A stretch of 64,000 bases of DNA. Origin: Micrococcus sp. 2A (GTDB lineage: Bacteria; Actinomycetota; Actinomycetes; Actinomycetales; Micrococcaceae). Under the pieces are notes generated by a model. The model searched no databases. It saw only the letters and a list, made by a program, of their open reading frames with translations, and was not told the DNA's origin. The stretch covers positions 310,001 through 374,000 of the forward strand of contig NZ_CP154351.1 in NCBI RefSeq assembly GCF_039519235.1, given 5' to 3'. Below are positions 1 to 8,196 of this stretch, in pieces (within the stretch, counting starts at the first letter, position 1; each line of letters begins with the position of its first letter). The position numbers and the translations under genes are program-made.

Positions 1-665
1 TTGGTGGTGAGCGCCCAGCACTGCCCGGAGGCCTGGCTCATCACGTCGTAGAGGGCCTGGTGGTCCAGGCCGAGGCGCTCGCCGAGCACGAAGGCCTCGG
101 CCACGGCGATCTGCGTGACGCCCAGGACCATGTTGTTGCAGATCTTCGCCGCCTGGCCCAGCCCGGACCCGCCGCAGTGCACGATCCGCCCGCCCATCAC
201 CTCGAGCAGCGGCAGCACCTCGGCGTACACGTCGTCGTCGGCGCCGACCATGAACGCGAGCGTCCCGGCCTCGGCGCCCACCTGGCCGCCCGAGACGGGC
301 GCGTCGGCGGCCCGCATGCCCGCGGCCACGGCCGCCTCGGCGGCCTCGCGGGCCTCCGCCACGTCGATCGTGGAGCAGTCCAGGAACACGGTGCCCGGGC
401 GGGCGGCGCCGAGCAGCCCCGGCGCGTCGCCCCGGCCCCGGTACACGTCCAGCACGAGGCGCCCGTGGGGCAGCATGGTGAGCACGACGTCGGCCTCGGC
501 GGCCGCCGCGGCGGTGTCCGAGACGGTCTCGACGCCGGCCGCGCGGGCCTTCTCGAGCGCTGCGGGGACGAGGTCGAAGCCGAGCACGCGGTGGCCCGCG
601 GCGGCGAGGTTGGCGGCCATGGGGCCGCCCATGTGGCCGAGGCCGAGGAACAGGACGGTGGTCAT
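1..665 (-). CDS. mmsB: 3-hydroxyisobutyrate dehydrogenase, 3' end beyond window
   Basis: Oxidises 3-hydroxyisobutyrate to methylmalonate semialdehyde with NAD in valine breakdown. The first 221 residues are present and the gene runs off the left edge. The N-terminus begins MTTVLFLGLGHMGGPMA, a Rossmann GxGxxG nucleotide-binding motif, and the family's substrate-binding DAPVSGG motif and the catalytic-lysine segment AAKICNNM follow. The ATG is preceded by GGAGG. It lies 39 bases after mmsA on the same strand, the usual mmsA-mmsB operon order, and mmsA would consume its product. The closest alternative is another beta-hydroxyacid dehydrogenase, but the mmsA neighbour makes the assignment firm. 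Confidence 0.92.
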   Translation of the reverse strand, partial: MTTVLFLGLGHMGGPMAANLAAAGHRVLGFDLVPAALEKARAAGVETVSDTAAAAAEADVVLTMLPHGRLVLDVYRGRGDAPGLLGAARPGTVFLDCSTIDVAEAREAAEAAVAAGMRAADAPVSGGQVGAEAGTLAFMVGADDDVYAEVLPLLEVMGGRIVHCGGSGLGQAAKICNNMVLGVTQIAVAEAFVLGERLGLDHQALYDVMSQASGQCWALTT

Positions 666-704
666 GGGGATCCTCCGGGTCGGGGTGGGTGCGTGAGGGG
701 CGGG

Positions 705-2219
705 TCAGGACCCGGCGGGCATCACGAAGCTGGCGCCCTCGCGGTTGCCCGAGGGCCAGCGCGTGGTGATCGTCTTGGTCTTGGTGTAGAACTTCAGCCC
801 GTCCGTGCCGTGCTGGTTGAGGTCGCCGAAGCCGGACGCCTTCCAGCCGCCGAACGTGTAGTACGCGATCGGCACGGGGATCGGCACGTTCACGCCGACC
901 ATGCCGACCTCCACGCGGGTGGTGAAGTCGCGGGCCGTGTCTCCGTCGCGGGTGAAGATGGCCACGCCGTTGCCGTACTCGTGCTCGTTCGGCAGGGCGA
1001 GGGCGTCCTCGTAGTCCTTCGCGCGGACCACGCAGAGCACGGGGCCGAAGATCTCCTCGCGGTAGATCCGCATGTCCGGGCTCACGCGGTCGAACAGGGT
1101 GGCGCCCACGTAGAAGCCGTCCTCGTGGCCCTCGACGACGACGCCGCGGCCGTCCTCGACCAGCTCGGCGCCCTCCTCGACACCCGAGGCGATGCACTCC
1201 TCGATGCGGCGCTGCGCGTCCTTCGAGACGACGGGCCCGAAGTCCGAGGACTCCTCCAGCGACGGACCGACCCTCAGGCCCTCCATGCGCTCGCGGAGCA
1301 GGGCCACGAGGCGGTCGGCGGTCTCCTCCCCGACGGGGACGGCCACGGACAGGGCCATGCAGCGCTCGCCGGCGGAGCCGAACGCGGCGCCGATCAGGGC
1401 GTCCGCGGCCATCTCGAGGTCCGCGTCCGGCATGATCACGGCATGGTTCTTGGCCCCGCCGAAGCACTGGGCGCGCTTGCCCATGCGGGCGGCGTGCTCG
1501 TAGATGGACTGGGCGATCGGGGTGGAGCCCACGAAGCCCACGGCCTTCACGCGCGGCTCCTCGATGAGGGTGTCCACCGCGAGCTTGTCCCCGTGCACCA
1601 CGTTGAGGGTGCCCTCGGGCATGCCGGCCTCGAGGGCCAGCTCGGCCAGGCGCACCGGCACGGAGGGGTCGCGCTCGGAGGGCTTGAGGATGAACGCGTT
1701 GCCCGCGGCCAGCGCGATGCCGGCCTTCCACAGGGGGATCATCGCGGGGAAGTTGAAGGGGGTGATGCCCACGACCACGCCGAGGGGCTGGCGGATGGAG
1801 TGCACGTCCACGCCGCGGCCGACCTCGGAGGAGAACTCGCCCTTGAGCAGGTGCGGCGCGCCGGCGGCGAACTCGACCACCTCGACGCCGCGCTGGATGT
1901 CGCCGCGGGCGTCCGGGACGGTCTTGCCGTGCTCCTGGGCCAGGGTCTGGGCCAGCTCGTCCGCGTGCGCGTTGATCAGGTCCACCCAGCGCAGCAGGAT
2001 GCGGGCGCGGCGCTGCGGGTTGAGGCGGGACCAGGCCTGGAACCCCTGCTCCGCGGAGGCGACGGCGGCCTCCACCTCCTCCTTCGTGGCCAGCGGCACG
2101 CGTCCGGCCACCTGCCCGAGGGCCGGGTGGTACACGTCGCCGAAGCGGCCGGACTCGCCGTCGGTGCGGCGTCCGTGCACGAAGTGGGGGATCACGGGGG
2201 TGGAGGTCTCGAGGGACAT
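705..2219 (-). CDS. mmsA: methylmalonate-semialdehyde dehydrogenase (CoA-acylating)
   Basis: A 504-residue aldehyde dehydrogenase of the MmsA type, converting methylmalonate semialdehyde plus CoA and NAD to propionyl-CoA in valine catabolism. It shows the family motif GITPFNFPAMIPLW near residues 151-164, the NAD-binding GFVGSTPIA near 228, and the catalytic cysteine C287 in AAFGSAGERCMALS. Length matches the family (about 500). The ATG has AGGAG eight bases upstream. It heads an operon with mmsB and is divergent from the SDR gene at 2402. The shared region 2220-2401 carries a 20-bp motif also found at the acyl-CoA synthetase/dehydrogenase promoter. Confidence 0.95.
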   Translation of the reverse strand: MSLETSTPVIPHFVHGRRTDGESGRFGDVYHPALGQVAGRVPLATKEEVEAAVASAEQGFQAWSRLNPQRRARILLRWVDLINAHADELAQTLAQEHGKTVPDARGDIQRGVEVVEFAAGAPHLLKGEFSSEVGRGVDVHSIRQPLGVVVGITPFNFPAMIPLWKAGIALAAGNAFILKPSERDPSVPVRLAELALEAGMPEGTLNVVHGDKLAVDTLIEEPRVKAVGFVGSTPIAQSIYEHAARMGKRAQCFGGAKNHAVIMPDADLEMAADALIGAAFGSAGERCMALSVAVPVGEETADRLVALLRERMEGLRVGPSLEESSDFGPVVSKDAQRRIEECIASGVEEGAELVEDGRGVVVEGHEDGFYVGATLFDRVSPDMRIYREEIFGPVLCVVRAKDYEDALALPNEHEYGNGVAIFTRDGDTARDFTTRVEVGMVGVNVPIPVPIAYYTFGGWKASGFGDLNQHGTDGLKFYTKTKTITTRWPSGNREGASFVMPAGS

Positions 2220-2342
2220 GGTGGCGGCTCCTGAAGCGATGGTCGAGGCGGTGGAGGTCGGTCCCGGGAGCCCGGAGCTGGCGCTGCCGCGGGGCCGTGC
2301 GGTGTGATCTGGATGACGTTGCCGCTAATCTATGGCGAGAAC

Positions 2343-2362
2343 GTAGGACATGCAACTATCGA
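2343..2362 (+). promoter_or_regulatory. candidate MarR operator, copy 1 (mmsA/SDR divergent region)
   Basis: The sequence GTAGGACATGCAACTATCGA matches 16 of 20 positions with a site at 6106-6125 (reverse strand) in the other divergent promoter region of this catabolic cluster. The match GTAGGAC-N5-ACTATC-N-A is too long for a chance -10/-35 resemblance. It lies 40 bases before the SDR start and 124 before mmsA. A MarR-family gene in the same cluster is the obvious candidate binder; that assignment is inference. Confidence 0.55.
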
Positions 2363-2401
2363 ACGCCGGGAGTAATCCCCGGCCCGAGGTGAGGAGCCCT
2401 C

Positions 2402-3175
2402 ATGGACCTGAAGAACGCCAGCGCCATCGTCACGGGAGGCGCCTCCGGCCTCGGCCACGCCACGGCGCGCCGGCTCGCGAAGGCGGGCGCCGCCGTCGTG
2501 GTGGTGGACCTGCCGGACCGTGAGGGGGAGACCCTCCGCGCCGACGCCGTGGCCTCCCTGGGCGAGCGGGCGCGGTTCGTCCCCGGCGACGTCACCCAGG
2601 AGGCGGCGGCGGAGGCCGCCGTCGCCGCGGCCGCCGAGCTCGCGCCCCTGCGCGTCCTGGTCAACTGCGCCGGCGTGGCCACCCCCGGCAAGCTCGTGGG
2701 CCGCGAGGGCCCGCTGCCGGCCGAGACGCTGGCGCGCGTCCTCGCGATCAACACCGTGGGCACCGTGAACTTCATGGCCCGTGCCGCGCAGGCGATGCAG
2801 GGGCAGGAGCTGTGGGGCGAGGACCGCGGCGTGATCGTCAACACCGCCTCCGTGGCCGCCTACGACGGCCAGATCGGGCAGATCGCCTACGCCGCGTCGA
2901 AGGGCGCCGTGGTCTCGATGACCCTCCCTGCCGCGCGCGAGCTCGCCCAGAGCGCGATCCGCGTGGTGACGATCGCGCCGGGCCTGATGGAGACTCCGAT
3001 GATGGCCGGCCTGCCCGAGGCCGCGCGCGAGGCGCTCGCCACGAAGACCCCGCATCCCGCCCGCCTGGGCCGCCCGGACGACTACGCCCTGCTCGTGGAG
3101 CAGATCGTGACCAACCCGTTCCTCAACGGCGAGGTCATCCGCCTCGACGGCGCCGTGCGCCTCGAGCCCCGCTGA
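2402..3175 (+). CDS. SDR-family 3-hydroxyacyl-CoA dehydrogenase
   Basis: A 257-residue classical short-chain dehydrogenase. The NAD-binding motif TGGASGLG is at residues 11-18, the structural NCAG motif at 88-91, and the catalytic triad is S150, Y163 and K167 (YAASK). The long insert before the catalytic serine and the C-terminal NGEVIRLDGAVRL resemble 3-hydroxyacyl-CoA / 2-methyl-3-hydroxybutyryl-CoA dehydrogenase (HSD10 type), an enzyme of isoleucine and short-chain fatty acid oxidation. GAGGTGAGGAG precedes the ATG. Divergent from mmsA. The exact substrate is inferred from context and similarity. Confidence 0.85.
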   Translation: MDLKNASAIVTGGASGLGHATARRLAKAGAAVVVVDLPDREGETLRADAVASLGERARFVPGDVTQEAAAEAAVAAAAELAPLRVLVNCAGVATPGKLVGREGPLPAETLARVLAINTVGTVNFMARAAQAMQGQELWGEDRGVIVNTASVAAYDGQIGQIAYAASKGAVVSMTLPAARELAQSAIRVVTIAPGLMETPMMAGLPEAAREALATKTPHPARLGRPDDYALLVEQIVTNPFLNGEVIRLDGAVRLEPR

Positions 3176-3224
3176 GCCGTCCGGCGGGGCTTGGCTGCCC
3201 GGGCGGACAACGGGGCGGGCCCGT

Positions 3225-3659
3225 TCACGAGAAGCGGACGAAGCCGCGCATGCCGCCGTGCGGGACGTCTCGGATCTCCCGGAACCCCAGGGACTCGTAG
3301 AAGGCGCGCTGCCTCTCCTCGGCGTCCGTCATGAGGATGTGCTGACGGACGGACGCGAACGGCGCGAACGCCCTGCCGACCAGCTCGGAGGCGATCCCGC
3401 GGCGCTGGTGCTCCGGATCGACCAGCACGTCCTGCAGGTACGCGATGGTGTGGCCGTCCGAGATCACGCGGGCCAGGCCCACGAGGCGCTCGTCCCTCCA
3501 CGCCGTCACCACGTGCGCCGAGCCGGCGAGCCCGCGCATCAGGGAGTCGAGGTCGTCGGTGTAGGCGGACCAGCCGACGGAGTCGTAGAGCGCCCGCACG
3601 TCCTTCGCGCCGGGGATCCTGCCGGCGGAGCAGCGGATGTCCGCGGGCGTCCCGCTCAT
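3225..3659 (-). CDS. GNAT-family N-acetyltransferase
   Basis: A 144-residue small GNAT. The acetyl-CoA-binding motif A appears as VDPEHQRRGIASELVGRAF (Q/R-x-x-G-x-A form), preceded by the strand AYLQDVLV and followed by the terminal AFYESLGF segment. The substrate cannot be predicted. Its ATG overlaps the stop of the MarR gene in an ATGA tetranucleotide (3656-3659), so it is probably translationally coupled and is the last gene of the acyl-CoA synthetase-marR-GNAT operon. I found no terminator immediately after it; the SDR gene converges from the left. Confidence 0.85.
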   Translation of the reverse strand: MSGTPADIRCSAGRIPGAKDVRALYDSVGWSAYTDDLDSLMRGLAGSAHVVTAWRDERLVGLARVISDGHTIAYLQDVLVDPEHQRRGIASELVGRAFAPFASVRQHILMTDAEERQRAFYESLGFREIRDVPHGGMRGFVRFS

Positions 3660-4207
3660 CGGTCCCGCCCGGCCGGGCTCTCCGCGCCGTCCCCGGCCTC
3701 GAAGTCCCCCGCCTGTGCGCGGAAGCGGGCGAGGATCTCGTTGAGCTGCGCGACGTCGCCGTCCTCGAAGCCCGTCTGCCCGAACACCTCCGCGTTGAGC
3801 GCCTCCGTGGCCTCCGCGGCCACCCTCGTGCCCTCGTCCGTGAGCACCAGCACGAGCGCCCGACGGTCGGACTCGTGCGGCCGGCGCTCCACGAGGCCCG
3901 CGGCCTCGAGGCGGTCCACCGCGTTGGTCACGGACGTGGGGTGCACCTGCAGGAGCGCGCTCGCCTTGGACATGAGCAGCCGCTTCTCCCGGGAGAAGTT
4001 CAGGAGGGCGAGCAGCTCGTAGCGGGCGAACGTCAGGCCGAACGGCTTGAGCACCGTCTGCGTGCGCGCCAGGAGGATCTGCTGGGCGCGCATGATCGAG
4101 GTGACCGCCGCCATCGGGGCCGCGACCTCGCCCCATCCGTGGCGCTCCCAGTTCAGGGCGGCCTCCGCGATGGGGTCCTTGGTCAGGGGCGTGCTGTTGA
4201 CAGTCAT
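3656..4207 (-). CDS. MarR-family transcriptional regulator
   Basis: A 183-residue winged-helix regulator. The DNA-binding core is visible as LMSKASALLQVHPTSVTNAVDRL (helix-turn-helix) followed by the wing with the MarR signature ESDRRALVLVLTDEG. It starts 14 bases after the stop of the acyl-CoA synthetase, too short for its own promoter, so it is probably transcribed from the promoter at about 6.1 kb and would autoregulate. MarR proteins of such clusters usually bind acyl-CoA or aromatic ligands and repress in their absence. Its likely operators are the paired motifs at 2343-2362 and 6106-6125 (inference). Confidence 0.9.
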   Translation of the reverse strand: MTVNSTPLTKDPIAEAALNWERHGWGEVAAPMAAVTSIMRAQQILLARTQTVLKPFGLTFARYELLALLNFSREKRLLMSKASALLQVHPTSVTNAVDRLEAAGLVERRPHESDRRALVLVLTDEGTRVAAEATEALNAEVFGQTGFEDGDVAQLNEILARFRAQAGDFEAGDGAESPAGRDR

Positions 4208-4221
4208 GGATTCCAGCCTAG

Positions 4222-6018
4222 TCAGCGCTGCAGGTCCAGGTCCTCCTCGCGGTACTCGGCGCCGTAGCCCTCGGGGGCCTCGCCGGTCTCGGACCGGGAG
4301 ACCTCCGCCTTGCGCAGCTCCACGCGGCGGATCTTGCCCGAGATGGTCTTGGGCAGCTCGAGGAACTCGATGCGGCGGATCCGCTTGTACGGGGGCAGCT
4401 GCGTGAGCGTGTACTGCAGGATCGCCCGGGCCGTCTCCGCCGTGGGCTCGTGGCCGGGGGCGAGGGTCACGAACGCCTTGGGCACGGCCAGGCGCACCTC
4501 GTCCGGGGTCGGCACGATGGCCGCCTCCATGACGGCCGCGTGCTGCACGAGCACGGACTCGAGCTCGAACGGGGAGACCTTGTAGTCGGAGGACTTGAAC
4601 ACGTCGTCGGCGCGGCCCACATAGGTCAGCACGCCGTTCTCGTCGCGGGAGGCGATGTCGCCGGTGTGGAAGACGCCGTCGCGGAAGACGTCGTCGGTCT
4701 TCTCCTGGTTGCCGTAGTAGGACTTCAGCAGGCCCACGGGGCGCGGGTCCAGGCGGAGGCAGATCTCGCCCTCCGCGGCCTCCGCGCCGGTCAGCGGGTC
4801 GATGAGGACCACGTCCATGCCGGGCAGGGGGCGGCCCATGGAACCGATGACGACCTTCTGCCCCGGCGTGTTGGCCACCTGGAGGGTGGTCTCGGTCATC
4901 CCGAACCCGTCGCGGATCGTGGCGCCCCAGGCCTTCTGGACCTGGTCGATGACCTCGGCGTTCAGGGGCTCGCCGGCGGAGATCGCCTTCGTCGGCGGGG
5001 TGGCCAGCTGGGTCATGTCCGCCTTGATCAGCATGCGCCACACGGTGGGCGGGGCGCAGAAGCTCGTGACCCCGTAGCGGGCCATGTTCTCCATGAGGGA
5101 GGCGGGGTCGAACTTGCGGGCGTTGTGCACGAAGATCGTGGCCTCCGCGATCCACGGGGCGAAGAAGTTGGACCACGCGTGCTTGGCCCACCCCGGCGAG
5201 GCCACGTTCAGGTGCACGTCGCCGGGCTCGAGGCCGATCCAGTACACCGTGGTCAGGTGGCCCACGGGGTAGGAGGTGTGGGTGTGCTCCACGAGCTTGG
5301 GCTTCGAGGTGGTGCCGGACGTGAAGTAGAACAGCAGCGTCTCCTCGGCCGGTGTCGGCTCGTCCGGGGTCAGCTCCGAGGAGGAGGCGGCGGCGTCGTC
5401 GTAGGAGAGCACCGTGTGGCCGGCGACTCGAGGGGCCGTGCGGTCCGCACCCTCGGCGAAGACGCCGGGGACGTGCACGAGGCGCAGGCCCTCGCCCACC
5501 CCCGCGAACTTGGCGAGGTCCTCGGCGCCGGCCACGGCCCACGAGGCCTCGGCGCGCTCGACGCGGTCCTCGAGGTCGGCCGACGTCATCTGCGTGGTGG
5601 TGGGGATCATGACGACGCGCAGCTTGATGCACGCGAGCATGAACTCCCACAGCTCCACCTGGTTGTTCAGCATGAGGATCAGGCGCTCGCCACGGCGCAG
5701 GCCCTGCTCGGTGAGCCAGGTGGCCACGCGGTTCGAGGCGGCGGAGAGCTCCGCGAAGGTCCGCTCGGTGCTGCGCCCGTCGTCCTCCGCGATGATCAGG
5801 GCGGGCACGTCCGCGCGGGCGGGGTCCTTCGCCAGCTGGTCGAACCAGTCGAATCCGAAGTTGAAGTGCTCGAAGCGGGGCCACGCGAACTCGGCGCGGG
5901 CCCGGTCGTAGTCGGTCTGGCACTCGACGAGGAGGTCGCGGGCGGCGCGGAACGCCGAGGTGACCTCGCTCTGGTCTGTGGTTGCGGGGGCCTGGGGAGT
6001 GGTGTCCGGGGTGGTCAA
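4222..6018 (-). CDS. AMP-binding acyl-CoA synthetase
   Basis: A 598-residue ANL-superfamily ligase that activates a carboxylic acid to its CoA thioester via an acyl-adenylate. The phosphate-binding loop LLFYFTSGTTSKPK is at about 228-241, the A5-like segment DGFGMTETT and the TGD motif (FHTGDIASRD) follow, and the catalytic lysine lies in TISGKIRRVELR near the C-terminus. The segment SPGWAKHAW resembles medium/short-chain (ACSM-like) synthetases. I chose the TTG at 6018 because AGGAGG lies just upstream; an in-frame GTG at 6093 lacks that. It heads the operon with marR and the GNAT and is divergent from the acyl-CoA dehydrogenase. The natural acid is unknown; isobutyrate or another short branched acid would fit. 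Confidence 0.9.
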   Translation of the reverse strand: MTTPDTTPQAPATTDQSEVTSAFRAARDLLVECQTDYDRARAEFAWPRFEHFNFGFDWFDQLAKDPARADVPALIIAEDDGRSTERTFAELSAASNRVATWLTEQGLRRGERLILMLNNQVELWEFMLACIKLRVVMIPTTTQMTSADLEDRVERAEASWAVAGAEDLAKFAGVGEGLRLVHVPGVFAEGADRTAPRVAGHTVLSYDDAAASSSELTPDEPTPAEETLLFYFTSGTTSKPKLVEHTHTSYPVGHLTTVYWIGLEPGDVHLNVASPGWAKHAWSNFFAPWIAEATIFVHNARKFDPASLMENMARYGVTSFCAPPTVWRMLIKADMTQLATPPTKAISAGEPLNAEVIDQVQKAWGATIRDGFGMTETTLQVANTPGQKVVIGSMGRPLPGMDVVLIDPLTGAEAAEGEICLRLDPRPVGLLKSYYGNQEKTDDVFRDGVFHTGDIASRDENGVLTYVGRADDVFKSSDYKVSPFELESVLVQHAAVMEAAIVPTPDEVRLAVPKAFVTLAPGHEPTAETARAILQYTLTQLPPYKRIRRIEFLELPKTISGKIRRVELRKAEVSRSETGEAPEGYGAEYREEDLDLQR

Positions 6019-6105
6019 GGGAGTCCTCCTCGTCGGGGCGGGCGGCAGGGGCGCGGGCCGCCCGTGGCCGATGTCCGTTGTGATCTGCAACACTACTCAC
6101 AGACA

Positions 6106-6125
6106 TGGATAGTCGGAAGTCCTAC
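6106..6125 (-). promoter_or_regulatory. candidate MarR operator, copy 2 (synthetase/dehydrogenase divergent region)
   Basis: Read on the minus strand this is GTAGGACTTCCGACTATCCA, matching the copy at 2343-2362 at 16 of 20 positions. It lies between the divergent TTG starts at 6018 and 6194, where an operator controlling both would be expected. The MarR gene lies downstream in the leftward operon. Confidence 0.55.
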
Positions 6126-6193
6126 AGTCGGACTGACGCGAAGACGTCGGCGGCCGCCGGCTCGTGCGTCCGCCGCGCCCGAAGGAGACACCG

Positions 6194-7375
6194 TTGACCA
6201 GCCCCGCCACCCCCTCGCCCTCCGCCCTGCCGCACGTGGACCTGCTCCGTCTGCGGGACGGCCTCGACGAGGCCGAGCGCGCGCGGCTGGAGGCGATCGA
6301 GGAGCACCTGCAGACGCAGGTCCGCCCGCGCCTGGCCCCGTACTGGGATGCCGAGGAGTTCCCCTTCGACCTGCTCCCGGGGCTGGCGGAGCTCGGCCTC
6401 GGCCGGCTGCTCACGGACGGCTCGTCGGCGCTCTTCCAGCACCTCGTGCACGCGGAGATCGCGCGCGTGGACCTCTCCCTGTCCGCCCTCGTGGGCATCC
6501 ACAACGAGCTGAACCTCGGGATGATCGTGCAGCTGGGCTCGGACGAGCAGAAGGCCCGCTGGCAGGGGCCGCTCGAGCGGTTCGAGGCGATCGGCGCCTT
6601 CTGCCTGACCGAGCCGGAGCACGGCTCGGACATCGCGGGCGGGCTGGAGACGACCGCGACGCGGGAGGGGGACGAGTGGGTCATCCGCGGCGCCAAGCGC
6701 TGGATCGGCGCGGGGACCATCGCGCAGGTGGCGCTCGTGTGGGCGCGTGACACGGCCGACGGCGAGATCAAGGGCTTCGTGGTCCCCACGGACACCCCCG
6801 GCTACGAGGCCACGAAGATCGCCGGGAAGATGGGCCTGCGCATCATGCAGAACGCGGACATCACGCTGGACGTGCGCCTGCCGCTGGACGCTCAGCTGCC
6901 CGGCGCGGCCACCTTCGACGCCACGCGCGACCTCCTGCGGGACTCGCGCATGTGGGTGGGCTGGCAGGGGGTGGGCGTGCAGATGGGCCTGCTCGACGTG
7001 CTGCGGGCGTATGCGCTGGAGCGCCGGCAGTTCGGCCGCCCGCTCGCCAAGTTCCAGATGATCCAGTCCCAGATCGCCGAGGTGGCCGGCAACCTGGCGG
7101 CGGCCTCCGGGATGATGATGCAGGTGCACCGGCTCAACGAGGCCGGGACGATGGACATGATGCACGCGGCCATGGGCAAGGCCACGTCCACGCGCCTGGC
7201 GCGCTCCTCCGCGGCCCTCGCCCGGGACGCCTTCGGCGGCAACGGCCTGCTCAGCGAGTACGAGGTCTCCCGGATGATGGGCGACATCGAGGCCATCTAC
7301 AGCTACGAGGGCTCCTACGGCATCAACGCGCTGATCGTGGGCCGCGCCCTGACGGGCGTCTCGGCCTTCGTCTGA
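6194..7375 (+). CDS. acyl-CoA dehydrogenase (glutaryl/isobutyryl-type)
   Basis: A 393-residue FAD-dependent acyl-CoA dehydrogenase introducing the alpha-beta double bond and passing electrons to ETF. It has the FAD-binding CLTEPEHGSDIAG segment near 140, the middle-domain GAKRWIGAGTIA, and the C-terminal YEGSYGINALIVGRALTG, where the glutamate occupies the catalytic-base position of glutaryl-CoA dehydrogenase-like members. The TTG is preferred because AAGGAG lies six bases before it; an upstream in-frame GTG at 6164 has no such site. Its 3' end overlaps the convergent DUF1275 gene by 53 bases. Valine or fatty-acid catabolism fits the neighbours. Confidence 0.92.
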   Translation: MTSPATPSPSALPHVDLLRLRDGLDEAERARLEAIEEHLQTQVRPRLAPYWDAEEFPFDLLPGLAELGLGRLLTDGSSALFQHLVHAEIARVDLSLSALVGIHNELNLGMIVQLGSDEQKARWQGPLERFEAIGAFCLTEPEHGSDIAGGLETTATREGDEWVIRGAKRWIGAGTIAQVALVWARDTADGEIKGFVVPTDTPGYEATKIAGKMGLRIMQNADITLDVRLPLDAQLPGAATFDATRDLLRDSRMWVGWQGVGVQMGLLDVLRAYALERRQFGRPLAKFQMIQSQIAEVAGNLAAASGMMMQVHRLNEAGTMDMMHAAMGKATSTRLARSSAALARDAFGGNGLLSEYEVSRMMGDIEAIYSYEGSYGINALIVGRALTGVSAFV

Positions 7376-8090
7376 GCCACGCCTCCCTCAGGTCCCGGAC
7401 GAGGGGCCGGTGGGCGATCAGCAGGAGCACCGCGGCCACGGGCACCACCACCTCGAAGCCGAGCCAGAGGTACCCCAGGGCGCCCGCCATGCCTCCCAGG
7501 AAGAACAGGGCCACGAGTCCGGCCAGGGCGGCGATGCGCCGCGGCTCCCCGACGACCGGGTCCGCGGCGTCCGCGGGACTGCGGTAGAGGGCCTTCCCGA
7601 TCTCGACGCCGATGTCCGTGACCATGCCCGTGATGTGGGTGGTGCGCACGGGCCACTCGCCGATCCGTGTGATGAGCGCGTTCTGGAGGCCCATGGTGAA
7701 GCAGAGGACACCCACCACGACCACGGACCGGTGGGCGTCCTGCAGGCGCTCGGCGAGCAGCCCGAACAGCAGCATCCCCATGCCCTCGAGCAGCAGGATG
7801 TTGGCGTAGCGCGAGCGCAGTCCCCGGACCCGCCCCCAGTTGAAGACGAGCGCGCAGGCCACCGCCCCCAGCACGAAGGCCGTCAGCGCGAGTGCTCCCA
7901 CGGCCACCAGGTCCGGCAGGCCCAGGGCGATCGCGTCCGCCATCGAGGCGACGATGCCGGTCATGTGCGAGGTGTACCGGGCCACGGCGACGAACCCGAC
8001 GGAGTTGAGGATCCCCGCCACCACCGTGAGGACGCAGGCGAGGTGGAGGTTGCGGCGCACGGTGCGCTCCGTGCTGCACAGGTTGAGCAC
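7323..8090 (-). CDS. DUF1275 (YoaK-type) membrane protein
   Basis: A 255-residue multi-spanning inner-membrane protein. Hydrophobic stretches fall near residues 17-37, 60-85, 100-117, 123-140, 190-210 and 212-235. The motifs AGILNSVGFVAV, YTSHMTGIV and RTTHITGMVTDIG are typical of the DUF1275/YoaK family, whose function is not established. The GTG is six bases after TAGGGT (8097-8102, minus), the leaderless spacing seen throughout this window. Its last 53 bases overlap the end of the acyl-CoA dehydrogenase on the opposite strand, and it has no obvious partner nearby. Confidence 0.85.
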   Translation of the reverse strand: MLNLCSTERTVRRNLHLACVLTVVAGILNSVGFVAVARYTSHMTGIVASMADAIALGLPDLVAVGALALTAFVLGAVACALVFNWGRVRGLRSRYANILLLEGMGMLLFGLLAERLQDAHRSVVVVGVLCFTMGLQNALITRIGEWPVRTTHITGMVTDIGVEIGKALYRSPADAADPVVGEPRRIAALAGLVALFFLGGMAGALGYLWLGFEVVVPVAAVLLLIAHRPLVRDLREAWLRRRPRRPSGRGPRSAR

Positions 8091-8196
8091 GTCGTCACCC
8101 TAGGTCGCTCTCGCAGAGGACGCGGGCGGGTTGCGCCGCCGGTCGTCGACGCGGCCTGCTCCCGAGCTCCCGTTGCGCACACGGAAGCGGGCGCCG

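Noticed and set aside
60..2234. A 724-codon rightward open frame across mmsB-mmsA
   Set aside because: Antisense of two conserved enzymes; low complexity and no recognisable start.
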